Below are positions 7,937-15,512 of a stretch of DNA of 64,000 nt, one piece after another. How positions within the stretch are numbered: position 1 is the stretch's first letter; every line of letters begins with the position of its first letter. Below the pieces are notes generated by a model that ran no database searches, was not told the origin of the DNA, and saw only the letters and a program-made list of their open reading frames with translations. Source of the DNA: Sphingomonadaceae bacterium (lineage in GTDB: Bacteria; Pseudomonadota; Alphaproteobacteria; Sphingomonadales; Sphingomonadaceae); contig RFPL01000004.1 in assembly GCA_009926135.1 (NCBI GenBank), forward strand, positions 1-64,000, in the 5' to 3' direction. The translations under genes and the position numbers were made by a program.

Positions 7937-9030
7937 ATCACTACCATCTCGGCCTTGAGCGCACCGGCCTGTTTCAATGCCTCAAGGATCGCGACAAGGT
8001 CGGACGGGCTGGTGCCCAGCAGGTTGAGCGCATCGACCACCTTGGCCAGCGAAGCACCGGGGCGGAACAGCGCAACCTTCTTGCCGCCTTCCTCGGCGGA
8101 AAGCTTGCTGTCTTCCTGCTGGGCCGTCTGGCCGCGGCTGAACGGGGCGGGCTGGATCACTTCCGGGCTTTCGTCGATCCGCACGGTCAGCTTGCCGTGG
8201 CTGATTGCGGCGGGTGAAAGGCGGACTGCGGAGTTGATCACCACGGTGCCGGTGCGGCTGTTGATCACGACCCGCGCCGGGGTTTCCGCCGGGGTCACGT
8301 CGAGCATCTCGATCGCCGCCATCACGCTGGCGCGGGCATTGGCTTCCTGGGGCAGGCGCAGGGCGAGGGTGACCCCATCCTCGACCTGCGCCGCCCCGGG
8401 AAAGCGCGCGTTGACCGCATCGCGGACTCGCGCGGCAGTGAGGAAATCGGCCGTGAACAGGTTCCAGCGCAGCGTCTCGCCGGATTCGAACCCGGTTGGC
8501 ACGCTGCGCTCGACGCTGGCCCCGTCGGCAATGCGGCCCACTGTCGGCACGTTGACTGTCAATTTCGATCCGTCGGCCCCGGAAATGCCGAGCCCGCCAA
8601 CCGCCAGGTTGCCCTGGGCCATGGCATAGATCTGCCCGTCGGCGCCGTAGAGCGGGGACAGGATCAGCGATCCGCCGCGCAGGGACTTGGCCTTGCCGAT
8701 CGCGGAGACGGTCACGTCGATGCGCTGGCCCGGCTTGGCGAACGGCGGCAAGTCGGCCGTGACCATGACGGCGGCAGCGTTCTTGAGGCTGGGATTTACC
8801 CCGGCGGGCAGCTGCACGCCGACCCGGCCGGAGACGCCGCGCATCGCTTCGGTGACATAGGCCAGGCTGTCATCGCCGGTGCCATCAAGGCCAACGACCA
8901 CGCCATAGCCGGTCAGCTGGTTGGAGCGCACGCCCTGGAATGCGCCCAGATCACGCACTCGCTCGGCCTGGGCCGGGGCCGGCAGGGCCAGGGCCATTGC
9001 AAGGCTGGCAAGAATAAGGTGGCGGGCCAT
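7933..9030 (-). CDS. flgI: Flagellar P-ring protein FlgI
   Basis: The 365-aa protein begins at the ATG at 9030, giving a clear signal peptide (residues 1-22, ending APAQA) followed by the conserved ERVRDLGAFQGVRSNQLTGYG. It assembles the periplasmic P ring around the rod with help from FlgA. The frame remains open upstream through flgH, so the longer form is not real. The stop overlaps flgJ. Confidence 0.95.
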   Translation of the reverse strand: MARHLILASLAMALALPAPAQAERVRDLGAFQGVRSNQLTGYGVVVGLDGTGDDSLAYVTEAMRGVSGRVGVQLPAGVNPSLKNAAAVMVTADLPPFAKPGQRIDVTVSAIGKAKSLRGGSLILSPLYGADGQIYAMAQGNLAVGGLGISGADGSKLTVNVPTVGRIADGASVERSVPTGFESGETLRWNLFTADFLTAARVRDAVNARFPGAAQVEDGVTLALRLPQEANARASVMAAIEMLDVTPAETPARVVINSRTGTVVINSAVRLSPAAISHGKLTVRIDESPEVIQPAPFSRGQTAQQEDSKLSAEEGGKKVALFRPGASLAKVVDALNLLGTSPSDLVAILEALKQAGALKAEMVVI

Positions 9031-9037
9031 AGGGGCT

Positions 9038-9697
9038 TCAGAACGGGCTGATGATGCTGAAGAACCGGCTGAGCCAGCCTTCGCGGCTGGCGCGCTGGAC
9101 CGCGCCGTTGCCGGCATATTCGATCCGCGCATCGGCCACCCGGCTGGACAGGACACGGCTATCCGCATCGAGATCGGCCAGCCGGACAATCCCCGAAAAC
9201 TGGATCCATTCCTGGCCCTGGCTCAGCAACAAGCGCTTTTCTCCGCGTACCAGTGCGGTCCCGTTGGGCCGCACTTCGGCAATGGTCACCGCCAGCTCGC
9301 CCGAGAGCGCGCTGGTCTGGCTGGCATTGCCCTCGCCCTTGAACGACGATTGGCTGCCGGCTTTAAGGGCATCGGGATTGAGGAATGACAGCGGACCCGC
9401 CGTGGGCGGCGTGATCGCGGCACTGCCGCCGCGCTGGGTCTTGGCCCCCGCCGACTTGGACGTGGTCGTGCTTTCGACCAGCAGGATCGATATCGGATCG
9501 CCCACGGCGCGCGCGCGGTGGCCCTGGATCAGGGCGGCATAGCCAGCACTGGCGTTGAAGATCGCGCCGTCGGCGCTGCGCGGGGCGGGCGGCGCGGTGG
9601 GCAGGGAAGGTTCGAACCCGGCGGGCGGTTTCGGCTTGGCGGCTGCGAGCGGCGCGGCGAGGGCCACCCATAGCAGCCCGGAAAGAGCGGTCTTCAT
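9038..9697 (-). CDS. flgH: Flagellar L-ring protein FlgH (no lipobox)
   Basis: The 219-aa protein has the FlgH core (GDPISILLVESTTTSKSA, FKGEGNASQTSALSGELAVTI, SSRVADARIEYAGNG) and the C-terminal GWLSRFFSIISPF. The start is the ATG at 9697, with GAGGG placed 5 bases before it; a GTG at 9709 is the alternative. FlgH normally is a lipoprotein. Here the signal peptide ends PLAAAKPK and the whole protein contains no Cys, so it cannot be lipidated in the usual way. It forms the outer-membrane L ring. Confidence 0.93.
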   Translation of the reverse strand: MKTALSGLLWVALAAPLAAAKPKPPAGFEPSLPTAPPAPRSADGAIFNASAGYAALIQGHRARAVGDPISILLVESTTTSKSAGAKTQRGGSAAITPPTAGPLSFLNPDALKAGSQSSFKGEGNASQTSALSGELAVTIAEVRPNGTALVRGEKRLLLSQGQEWIQFSGIVRLADLDADSRVLSSRVADARIEYAGNGAVQRASREGWLSRFFSIISPF

Positions 9698-9705
9698 CAC
9701 TACCC

Positions 9706-10494
9706 TCACAGCGTCTGGTTGGCGTTGCGCAGCATCTCGTCGACTGCGGAGATGAGCTTGGAGTTGATTTCGTAAGCGCGCTGGGTCTCGATCATGTCGA
9801 CCAGTTCCTCGACCACGTTGACGTTGGAGGCTTCCAGCATCCCCTGCCGGATCGAGCCGCGTCCATCGGCCCCGGCTGCGCCGATCTGGGCCGGGCCGGA
9901 CGCCGCGGTTTCGGACAGGAAATTGTCGCCCAGCGCCTGGAGCCCGGCGGGGTTGGTAAAGCTGGCGACGGTGATCTGGCCGAGTTCGGTGGGCGTGGTC
10001 GAGCCGGGGACCGTGGCTGAAACCGTGCCGTCCGGGCCGACTGCGATTGCGCTGGCTCCTTCTGGCACGGTGATCGCCGGCTGCACCGGGTAACCCTGCG
10101 CGGTCACGAGCGTGCCCTCGGCCGAGCGGGTGAAATTGCCGGCGCGAGTATAGGCCGCGCGCCCGCCGGGCAGCTGGACCTGGAAATAGCCATCGCCATC
10201 CAGCGCGAGGTCAAGCGGGTTGCCCGTGCTGGACAGCGTTCCCTGGGTGGTGATCGAGGTGGTCGATTGCAGGCTGACCCCTGTCCCGAGGTTGAGGCCG
10301 GTGGCATAGGCCGTCTCGGTCGAGCTCTGCTGCCCGGCAACGCGGTTCTCCTGATAGGCCAGGGTGGCGAAATTGGCGCGGTCGCGCTTGAAGCCGGTGG
10401 TCGCGATGTTCGCCAGGTTATTGGCGATCACGCGCATCCGGGCATCCTGGGCCTCAAGCCCGGTGCGGGCGACGTGCAAGGCGGAAGAGGGCAT
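9706..10494 (-). CDS. flgG: Flagellar distal rod protein FlgG
   Basis: The 262-aa protein is the normal length for FlgG (about 260). It has the rod/hook N-terminal motif NNLANIATTGFKRDRANFATL and the C-terminal ASNVNVVEELVDMIETQRAYEIN segment. FlgG builds the distal rod on which the P and L rings assemble. It lies 24 bases after flgF. Confidence 0.95.
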   Translation of the reverse strand: MPSSALHVARTGLEAQDARMRVIANNLANIATTGFKRDRANFATLAYQENRVAGQQSSTETAYATGLNLGTGVSLQSTTSITTQGTLSSTGNPLDLALDGDGYFQVQLPGGRAAYTRAGNFTRSAEGTLVTAQGYPVQPAITVPEGASAIAVGPDGTVSATVPGSTTPTELGQITVASFTNPAGLQALGDNFLSETAASGPAQIGAAGADGRGSIRQGMLEASNVNVVEELVDMIETQRAYEINSKLISAVDEMLRNANQTL

Positions 10495-10518
10495 CGGTCA
10501 ATCTCCGGGTAATGGGGT

Positions 10519-11259
10519 TCAGGACAGGCGCATCAGACTGGCACCGCCCTCGTCGAGCTCCTTGGCCGTGGCGACGAGCTTGGTGCGCATGTCGTAGAGG
10601 CGTTGGGCCTCGACCATGTCGACCAGCACTTCGCTGGGCCTTACGTTCGATTGTTCCAGCGTCGCCGGGGCGAGCTGCGCCGCCGCATCGCCGGGCAGAA
10701 CGCCGCCGCCGACCACGCGGAAGAGTCCGTCGAGGCCCTTGGCAATCTCGGTGCCTGCGGGCCCCACCAGCTTGAGCCGGGCAACTTCGGCCGGCGCAGC
10801 ATCGGGCGCGCCGGGATCACGGCGCAGCACGGCGCCGTCCTCGGCAATGGCATAGCTGCCACCGGGCGGCAGGCTGATTGGCCCGCCTTCGCCCATCACG
10901 GCAAAGCCCTCGCCGTTGACCAGCAGGCCGTTGGCGGAAACCGACAGGTCGCCCCGCCGGGTATAGGCTTCGCTGCCATCGGGGGCCTGGACCGTCAGCA
11001 GCGCCTGGCCTTGCAAGGCAACGTCGAGCGGCCGGCCGGTCGCAGTCATCACCCCCGGCGTCATCATGGCACCCTTGACCGCGGCATCGGTCATCGCCCG
11101 GGCCTCCACCATCGGGCCCTTGAGCGTCAGGGGTGTCATCTGCAGCACCTCGGCGCGAAAGCCGGTGGTTTGGGCATTGGCCATGTTGCTGGCGATCACC
11201 CGCTGCCGGGTCATCGCCGCGCTCATGCCGGTCACGGCGGTCCAGATCAGGCGGTCCAT
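10519..11259 (-). CDS. flgF: Flagellar proximal rod protein FlgF
   Basis: The 246-aa protein has the rod-protein N-terminal motif (SNMANAQTTGFRAEVLQM), a central variable part and the C-terminal LVDMVEAQRLYDMRTKL helix. Length matches FlgF (about 250 aa). It is placed between flgE and flgG as in most flg operons and starts 9 bases after the flgE stop. Confidence 0.93.
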   Translation of the reverse strand: MDRLIWTAVTGMSAAMTRQRVIASNMANAQTTGFRAEVLQMTPLTLKGPMVEARAMTDAAVKGAMMTPGVMTATGRPLDVALQGQALLTVQAPDGSEAYTRRGDLSVSANGLLVNGEGFAVMGEGGPISLPPGGSYAIAEDGAVLRRDPGAPDAAPAEVARLKLVGPAGTEIAKGLDGLFRVVGGGVLPGDAAAQLAPATLEQSNVRPSEVLVDMVEAQRLYDMRTKLVATAKELDEGGASLMRLS

Positions 11260-11268
11260 GGCTCAGGC

Positions 11269-12081
11269 TCAGCTGCGCAGGTTGATGACGGTCTGCGACA
11301 GCTGGGTGGCCGTATCGATCGCTTTGGCGTTGGCCTGGAAATAGCGCTGGGCAGTGATCAGCCCGACCATTTCCTCGGCCACGTCGACATTCGACTGTTC
11401 GAGGCTGCCCGACAGCATGGTGCCGAAGCGGGATGCGCCAGGCGCGCCGTAGGCGGGCGGTCCGGAAATGCCGCTGGCCTGCCAGTTCTGGTTGCCCACC
11501 TGCAGCAGGCCGGGCGGCGCGATGAATGCAGCCAGCGCGATCTTGCCCACCTCGGTCGAGGTGCCATCGGCATAGGCGGCCATGACTGCGCCATCGGTGC
11601 GGACGTTGACCGACATGATTTCCGCGCCGGCCGCATTGGTTGCCGGGATCAGCGCGTCCTGCGGGGTGGTCGAAGTGGGAATGCCAGCGGCATCGACCGG
11701 CAGGACCTGCAGCCGGTTGCCCTGGACATCGGTGATGTAGCCGGCACCATCGAGGTTGAAGTTGCCGTTGCGGGTGTAGAACGTCTTGCCGTTGAGCGGG
11801 TTGACCTTGGTAAAGAAGCCTTCGCCGTCAATCGCCAGGTCCAGCGCGGCGCCAGTCTGCTGGGTTGGTCCGATCGCGAAGTTCTGGTCGATCGACTGAA
11901 CCGCCGACCCGATCCCCTTGACCTGCTTGGGATTGGTCGCCGATGTGCCAGCGACGATATCGGCAAAGTTGACCCGGCTCTTCTTGAAGCCGGTGGTCTC
12001 GGCATTAGCCAGGTTGTTGGCGATGACCGACAGTTCGGTCTGGGCGTTCTTGAGCCCGTTTAGCGAAGTGTAGAACGACAT
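11269..12081 (-). CDS. flgE: Flagellar hook protein FlgE (short form)
   Basis: The 270-aa protein has the FlgE N-terminal region (NNLANAETTGFKKSRVNF, then VKGIGSAVQSIDQNFAIG) and the C-terminal LITAQRYFQANAKAIDTA helix. It polymerises to form the hook. E. coli FlgE is 402 aa and many alphaproteobacterial hooks are longer, so this one seems to have a much reduced surface (D2-like) region. The reading frame is intact with no sign of a deletion scar, so it is likely functional. Confidence 0.88.
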   Translation of the reverse strand: MSFYTSLNGLKNAQTELSVIANNLANAETTGFKKSRVNFADIVAGTSATNPKQVKGIGSAVQSIDQNFAIGPTQQTGAALDLAIDGEGFFTKVNPLNGKTFYTRNGNFNLDGAGYITDVQGNRLQVLPVDAAGIPTSTTPQDALIPATNAAGAEIMSVNVRTDGAVMAAYADGTSTEVGKIALAAFIAPPGLLQVGNQNWQASGISGPPAYGAPGASRFGTMLSGSLEQSNVDVAEEMVGLITAQRYFQANAKAIDTATQLSQTVINLRS

Positions 12082-12087
12082 TGGGGG

Positions 12088-12366
12088 TTACTCCTGAACG
12101 GGGGACTGGGCGGCAATCACCTGGTCAAGCCGGGCGGCGATGGCCTTGAGGGTCGAGTTGATCTGCTCGATCCCCGACAGCGAGGAGAACTGCGCCATCT
12201 GCGCGATCATCTCCTTGTTATCGACCGGGTCGGTCGGGTCCTGCTGCTTCATCTGGGTGGTGAGCAGGCGGATGAAGTCCGACTGGCCCAGGGTTGGCCC
12301 ACTTGCAGGTGCGCCGGAACGGGTTGCGGCGGGGCTGGGCCCCGCCGCGGTGACAGAAGCGACCAT
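12088..12366 (-). CDS. flgD: Flagellar hook-cap protein FlgD (N-terminal region only)
   Basis: The 92-aa protein contains the FlgD core (QSDFIRLLTTQMKQQDPTDP, then NKEMIAQMAQFSSLSGIEQIN). FlgD is the scaffold for hook assembly and usually is 220-230 aa with C-terminal Tudor/Ig-like domains; these are absent here. The ATG at 12366 shares its A with the flgC stop (TGATG); a GTG one codon earlier is possible. flgE begins 6 bases after the stop, leaving no room for a lost C terminus. Confidence 0.85.
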   Translation of the reverse strand: MVASVTAAGPSPAATRSGAPASGPTLGQSDFIRLLTTQMKQQDPTDPVDNKEMIAQMAQFSSLSGIEQINSTLKAIAARLDQVIAAQSPVQE

Positions 12367-12776
12367 CACTTCATCCTCATGGTTTCAAGCATCAGCTGCT
12401 TGGCGGTGGAAAGGGCCTCGACCAGGTTCTGGTACTGGCGCGAGGCATCGAGCATTTCGACCATCTCGGCATTCTCATCGACCGGGGCGGTCCAGACATT
12501 GCCCTGGGCATCGGCGAGCGGATGGTCGGGATCGTAGCGCTGCACCGGCTGCGCAGTCTCGCGCATGATGCCATCAACCCGCACGGTGGACAGGCCAGTG
12601 GCGCGGTCGACTTCGGCGGCAAAGACCGTGCGGATCGGGCGATAGGCGGTTTCGGCATTGCCGGTGACCGTGCCGGCATTGGCCAGGTTGGAGGCGGCGG
12701 CATTCATCCGCACCAGCTGGGCCGACATGGCCCGCTGCGCGGCGCCGAACAGGGTGAGCGGCTGGGCCATCCTCAT
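12366..12776 (-). CDS. flgC: Flagellar proximal rod protein FlgC
   Basis: The 136-aa protein has the rod motif (NAAASNLANAGTVTGNAETAYRP-like) and the C-terminal ENAEMVEMLDASRQYQNLVEAL helix typical of FlgC. Length fits the family (about 134). The ATG at 12776 overlaps the flgB stop. Confidence 0.94.
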   Translation of the reverse strand: MRMAQPLTLFGAAQRAMSAQLVRMNAAASNLANAGTVTGNAETAYRPIRTVFAAEVDRATGLSTVRVDGIMRETAQPVQRYDPDHPLADAQGNVWTAPVDENAEMVEMLDASRQYQNLVEALSTAKQLMLETMRMK

Positions 12777-13120
12777 TCGCCCTTCAGCGCGCGGGTCAGC
12801 GTTTCGACCCGCCCGCGCAGGAAGCCGAGCGTGGCCTGATAAGCGACAGCATTTTCGGCAAAGGCGGTCTGCTCGGTCGCCATCTCGACCGTGTTGCCAT
12901 CAAGGCTGGGCATGATCGGCACGCGGTAGCGGGTCGCCTTGCCGGCGGCCTCGGCATTGCCAAGACCTTCGCTGCGGGCTTTCAGCGCTGCGCCGAAATC
13001 AAGGTCGCGGGCCTTGTAGCCCGGGGTCGCGGCATTGGCGATATTCGAGGTGATCAGCGCCAGGCGCTGCGAGCGCAGCTCCAGCGCGGTGCCGTGGATT
13101 CCGAACAGACCTTCACTCAT
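12773..13120 (-). CDS. flgB: Flagellar proximal rod protein FlgB
   Basis: From the ATG at 13120 the protein is 115 aa, with QRLALITSNIANAATPGYKARDLDF and a C-terminal helix as in FlgB. The start is supported by GAGGA eight bases upstream and by the sigma-54 promoter 38 bases upstream; the longer open frame runs through the promoter and is not used. FlgB is the first gene of the minus-strand flagellar operon. Confidence 0.93.
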   Translation of the reverse strand: MSEGLFGIHGTALELRSQRLALITSNIANAATPGYKARDLDFGAALKARSEGLGNAEAAGKATRYRVPIMPSLDGNTVEMATEQTAFAENAVAYQATLGFLRGRVETLTRALKGE

Positions 13121-13156
13121 GGCGGGTGTCCTCATGACAATGCGTGTCCCGTAATC

Positions 13157-13173
13157 AGCAAGGGCCGTGCCAG
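13157..13173 (-). promoter_or_regulatory. Sigma-54 promoter of the flgB operon
   Basis: Read on the minus strand the sequence is CTGGCACGGCCCTTGCT, matching the sigma-54 consensus TTGGCACG-N4-TTGCW at every key base (GG at -24, GC at -12). The flgB ATG lies about 38 bases downstream. The same 16-base core occurs at 15514-15529 ahead of the second flagellar operon. RpoN and an enhancer-binding activator such as FleQ or FlbD would be needed. Confidence 0.88.
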
Positions 13174-13215
13174 TTCTGGAAATGCCGGTTTTCCGCAGGT
13201 TGGCTCCGGGTCCAC

Positions 13216-13242
13216 CGGCAAGTCCTTGCCGCCTTCCGGCAA
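13216..13242. promoter_or_regulatory. Overlapping inverted repeats, probable activator site
   Basis: Two inverted repeats share one arm: CGGCAAG-TC-CTTGCCG (13216-13231) and TTGCCG-CCTTC-CGGCAA (13226-13242). They lie about 70-95 bases upstream of the expected flgB transcription start, the place for an enhancer-binding-protein site. The CGGCAA half-sites resemble the ftr elements bound by Caulobacter FlbD. This is inference from position and shape. Confidence 0.5.
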
Positions 13243-13305
13243 TCATCCGCCCCTGCTGAATGCGGCCGCCTGCCGGTCGTTCTTGCCAGCGAAGGAGTTT
13301 GCCCG

Positions 13306-13968
13306 ATGGATCCATCCACCCTGCTTGACGGACCTTCCGCGCTGATTGTCGGCGGCGGGACGCTGCTGGCAACCGCGCTGCGCAGCGGCCTGGCCGATTG
13401 CCGGATCACGCTGGTCAAACTGGGCGGGCTGGGGCGGCGCGGGTTCGATCTTGCTCGCACCCGGTCCGAACTGGGGCTGCAGATCCAGGAAATCCGCCAG
13501 GACGGCCTGTTGCGCGCGGTGCCCCACCATTCCGGTGATGCCGAATTCGATGAAGCCACCGATGCGCTGATCGGCCGGCGTTCGGTTGCCGCGCTGCTGG
13601 AGGCGCATCAGGCGCACCGCACCCGGCGCCTGGGCGAAAGCGAACGCGCGGCACGGACACTGGCCCAGGCGGCCGAACTGGCTCCCGTGTTCGGCCTCGC
13701 CGGCACTTTGATCTCGCTCAGCCAGCTCCCGACTGGCGGCGTCGGCCAAGGTGCCTTCGCCGGGTCGATTGCCATGGCGGTAACGACCACGCTTTACGGC
13801 CTGCTGGTCGCCAACCTGTTGCTCGCGCCGCTGTCGCGCATGGTCGAACGCAAGGCCCTGGCCGAAGAGCTTGAGCGGCAGGAGGTCACCGACTGGCTGG
13901 CGGCACAAGTCGAGGCGGCCTGCGCGCAGCGTCCGGGCCGCGTCGCTCAGCGCGAGGCGGCAGCATGA
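13306..13968 (+). CDS. MotA/TolQ/ExbB-like membrane protein
   Basis: From the ATG at 13306 (GAAGGAG upstream) the protein is 220 aa. It has one N-terminal membrane segment, a cytoplasmic stretch and two C-terminal membrane segments with ELAPVFGLAGTLISLSQL and GSIAMAVTTTLYGLLVANLLLAPL, the signature of the MotA/TolQ/ExbB channel family. It lacks one of the four MotA segments and so is closer to TolQ/ExbB in layout. It overlaps the next gene, an ExbD/MotB-like partner. The location between flgB and flgA points to a flagellar role, but the function is not known. Confidence 0.75.
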   Translation: MDPSTLLDGPSALIVGGGTLLATALRSGLADCRITLVKLGGLGRRGFDLARTRSELGLQIQEIRQDGLLRAVPHHSGDAEFDEATDALIGRRSVAALLEAHQAHRTRRLGESERAARTLAQAAELAPVFGLAGTLISLSQLPTGGVGQGAFAGSIAMAVTTTLYGLLVANLLLAPLSRMVERKALAEELERQEVTDWLAAQVEAACAQRPGRVAQREAAA

Positions 13969-14342
13969 TCGCCCGCGCCGGGAGCGGCTGGCAGACTGTG
14001 CTGGCCGACCTCTCGCTGATCCTGTTCATGGTCACGGCCGCTGCCGTCGCCGAGGCGCCCCCCACCCCGCCGCCGGCCGCCGCCATGCTCCGGCTACCCG
14101 CACTGGGCGACCCGGTCGCGGTCTGGCGCGCCGCGCCGGGCGGCCCGAAGCTGGCCGAATGGCTGGCCGGCCAGCCCAGCGACCTGCGCCAGCGGCTGAC
14201 ACTGGTTGCTTCCCCCGCCGATGCTTCCCGCGTGCTGGCCGAGGCTGCCGCCCTGCCGCGCCCGGCGCGGGTGCTGATCGAGCCGGGCCTCACCGGCCCA
14301 CCCTATGCCGCGCTTACTTATGACACCGGAGACAACCCATGA
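13965..14342 (+). CDS. MotB/ExbD-like partner protein without OmpA domain
   Basis: The 125-aa protein has one N-terminal membrane segment (about residues 9-29) with ADLSLILFMVTAA; Asp15 sits where MotB, TolR and ExbD carry their proton-binding Asp. The remaining 95 residues are periplasmic and do not contain a recognisable OmpA-type peptidoglycan-binding domain. ATG overlaps the preceding stop, so the two are probably made together as a proton channel. What it energises is unknown; I do not assign MotB. Confidence 0.65.
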   Translation: MIARAGSGWQTVLADLSLILFMVTAAAVAEAPPTPPPAAAMLRLPALGDPVAVWRAAPGGPKLAEWLAGQPSDLRQRLTLVASPADASRVLAEAAALPRPARVLIEPGLTGPPYAALTYDTGDNP

Positions 14343-14803
14343 TCCGCAAGCTTCCGCTGCTGCTGGCGGCGCTGACCAGTCCAGCCTTCGCGCAGACCGT
14401 GACCGACCTGGCCGAAGTGGACCGCGCTGTTGCGGCCTTTGCCGGCCAGCCTGCGCCACCGGTGGATCGCCGCCTGCGCCTTGCGCGCTGCGCTCAGCCG
14501 CTGGCGCTCGACTGGTTCGGCGCTGCCGGAAAGTTGGTCCAGGTGCGCTGCCCGGTGGCGGGCGGCTGGACGCTCTATGTGCCGCTGCCGGGTGGCGCCG
14601 CTGCCGCGCCGCCCCTGATCCAGCGCGGCGATAGCGTGACGATCCAGGTTGGCGGGGATGGCTGGGCGGTCTCCCAGCCGGGCGAGGCGCTGGAGGCCGG
14701 ATCGGCGGGAACGTGGATCAAAGTGCGCGGGCTCGCTCCCAAGGCGCCGGTCCTGCGCGGACAGGTCATGCGCCCCGGCCTGGTCGGCGTGGAATTGCCG
14801 TAG
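14339..14803 (+). CDS. flgA: Flagellar P-ring assembly chaperone FlgA
   Basis: The 154-aa protein has a signal peptide (1-18, ending PAFA), a Cys pair (CAQPLALDW and VQVRCPV) and a C-terminal SAF-like domain (about 92-154, with GLAPKAPVLRGQVMRPGLV). FlgA is the periplasmic chaperone for FlgI P-ring assembly. It is shorter than E. coli FlgA (219 aa), consistent with short alphaproteobacterial forms. It overlaps the preceding gene (ATGA). Confidence 0.85.
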   Translation: MIRKLPLLLAALTSPAFAQTVTDLAEVDRAVAAFAGQPAPPVDRRLRLARCAQPLALDWFGAAGKLVQVRCPVAGGWTLYVPLPGGAAAAPPLIQRGDSVTIQVGGDGWAVSQPGEALEAGSAGTWIKVRGLAPKAPVLRGQVMRPGLVGVELP

Positions 14804-14829
14804 CCCGGCAAACCGCTGCCACCAGGGCT

Positions 14830-14855
14830 TAAAACTTCGCGGCCCCCGCCGTTCT
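14830..14855 (+). promoter_or_regulatory. Possible FliA-type promoter of flgM
   Basis: TAAA at 14830-14833 is followed after 14 bases by GCCGTTCT (14848-14855), ending 30 bases before the flgM ATG. This resembles the sigma-28 consensus with one base less spacing. FliA-dependent flgM transcription is a common feedback design, which makes the site plausible. Confidence 0.4.
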
Positions 14856-14885
14856 GGGGTGTGATGACAAATCAGGAGCGGCACC

Positions 14886-15164
14886 ATGCCACCGATTGAC
14901 CTCCCCCCCCTGCGCGCACTCGGCCCCGTCGACCCGCGCCAGCCGCGCGCCGTTGCGGAACGCCGTACTCCCGCTGGCGGCGATGCCAGCGCGGCTCCGG
15001 CGATCGAAGTCGAGACCCCGTTGGCCGGGGCACAGCCGCCGGTCGACCAGACCCGCGTCGATGAAATTCGCAAGGCGATCGAAGCCAATCGCTATCCCGT
15101 AATCCCGATGCGCGTTGCTGATGCGCTGATTGCCTCTGGCCTGCTGCTGCGGAGTGGAAGATGA
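14886..15164 (+). CDS. flgM: Anti-sigma-28 factor FlgM
   Basis: The 92-aa protein has a disordered Ala/Pro-rich first half and the FlgM C-terminal helices (VDQTRVDEIRKAIEANRYPV, residues 53-72, then RVADALIAS). FlgM binds FliA until the hook is complete and is then exported. AGGAGCGG precedes the ATG. The stop overlaps flgN. FliA is encoded 3.3 kb downstream. Confidence 0.88.
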   Translation: MPPIDLPPLRALGPVDPRQPRAVAERRTPAGGDASAAPAIEVETPLAGAQPPVDQTRVDEIRKAIEANRYPVIPMRVADALIASGLLLRSGR

Positions 15165-15511
15165 GCTTGAACCAGCAACTGCGTGAAAACCTGCGGCAGA
15201 TGGTTGCCGTTCTGCAGAGCGAGCGGCACGCGCTTGCCGCGCTCGATCTCGATGCGATCCTGGGCTGCGCGCAGGACAAGCGCGAATTGTGCGGCCGGAT
15301 CGACACCGCTGGCCCCTTTGGCGATGGCATGGCGCTGGATGAGGAATGCCGCGGGCTGCTTGATGCGGCAATGCGGATAAACGAGGTAAACCGCCAGGTT
15401 CGCAACCTGCTGGCGGCCAATGTGACCGCGCGGCTGGAAGTGCTGGCGGGCAGCCCGGCGCTCTACCGCCCGGCGGGCGCCACTTACGCCCGGGTCGGCA
15501 TCAACAACTGA
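15161..15511 (+). CDS. flgN: FlgN-like flagellar export chaperone
   Basis: The 116-aa helical protein overlaps flgM (ATGA). Its heptad-rich N terminus (LNQQLRENLRQMVAVLQSERHALAALDLD) and the later NEVNRQVRNLLAANV helix fit FlgN, the export chaperone for FlgK and FlgL. Sequence conservation of FlgN is weak; position after flgM is the main support. Confidence 0.75.
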   Translation: MSLNQQLRENLRQMVAVLQSERHALAALDLDAILGCAQDKRELCGRIDTAGPFGDGMALDEECRGLLDAAMRINEVNRQVRNLLAANVTARLEVLAGSPALYRPAGATYARVGINN

Positions 15512-15512
15512 T

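Noticed and set aside
9031..9189. Longer flgI frame
   Set aside because: It overlaps flgH, and the signal peptide begins at the ATG at 9030.
13250..13305. Sigma-54 promoter for the stator-like gene on the plus strand
   Set aside because: No GG/GC pair has the required 10-base spacing, so I do not call one.
13121..13372. Longer flgB frame
   Set aside because: It runs through the sigma-54 promoter and the inverted repeats. FlgB is complete from 13120.
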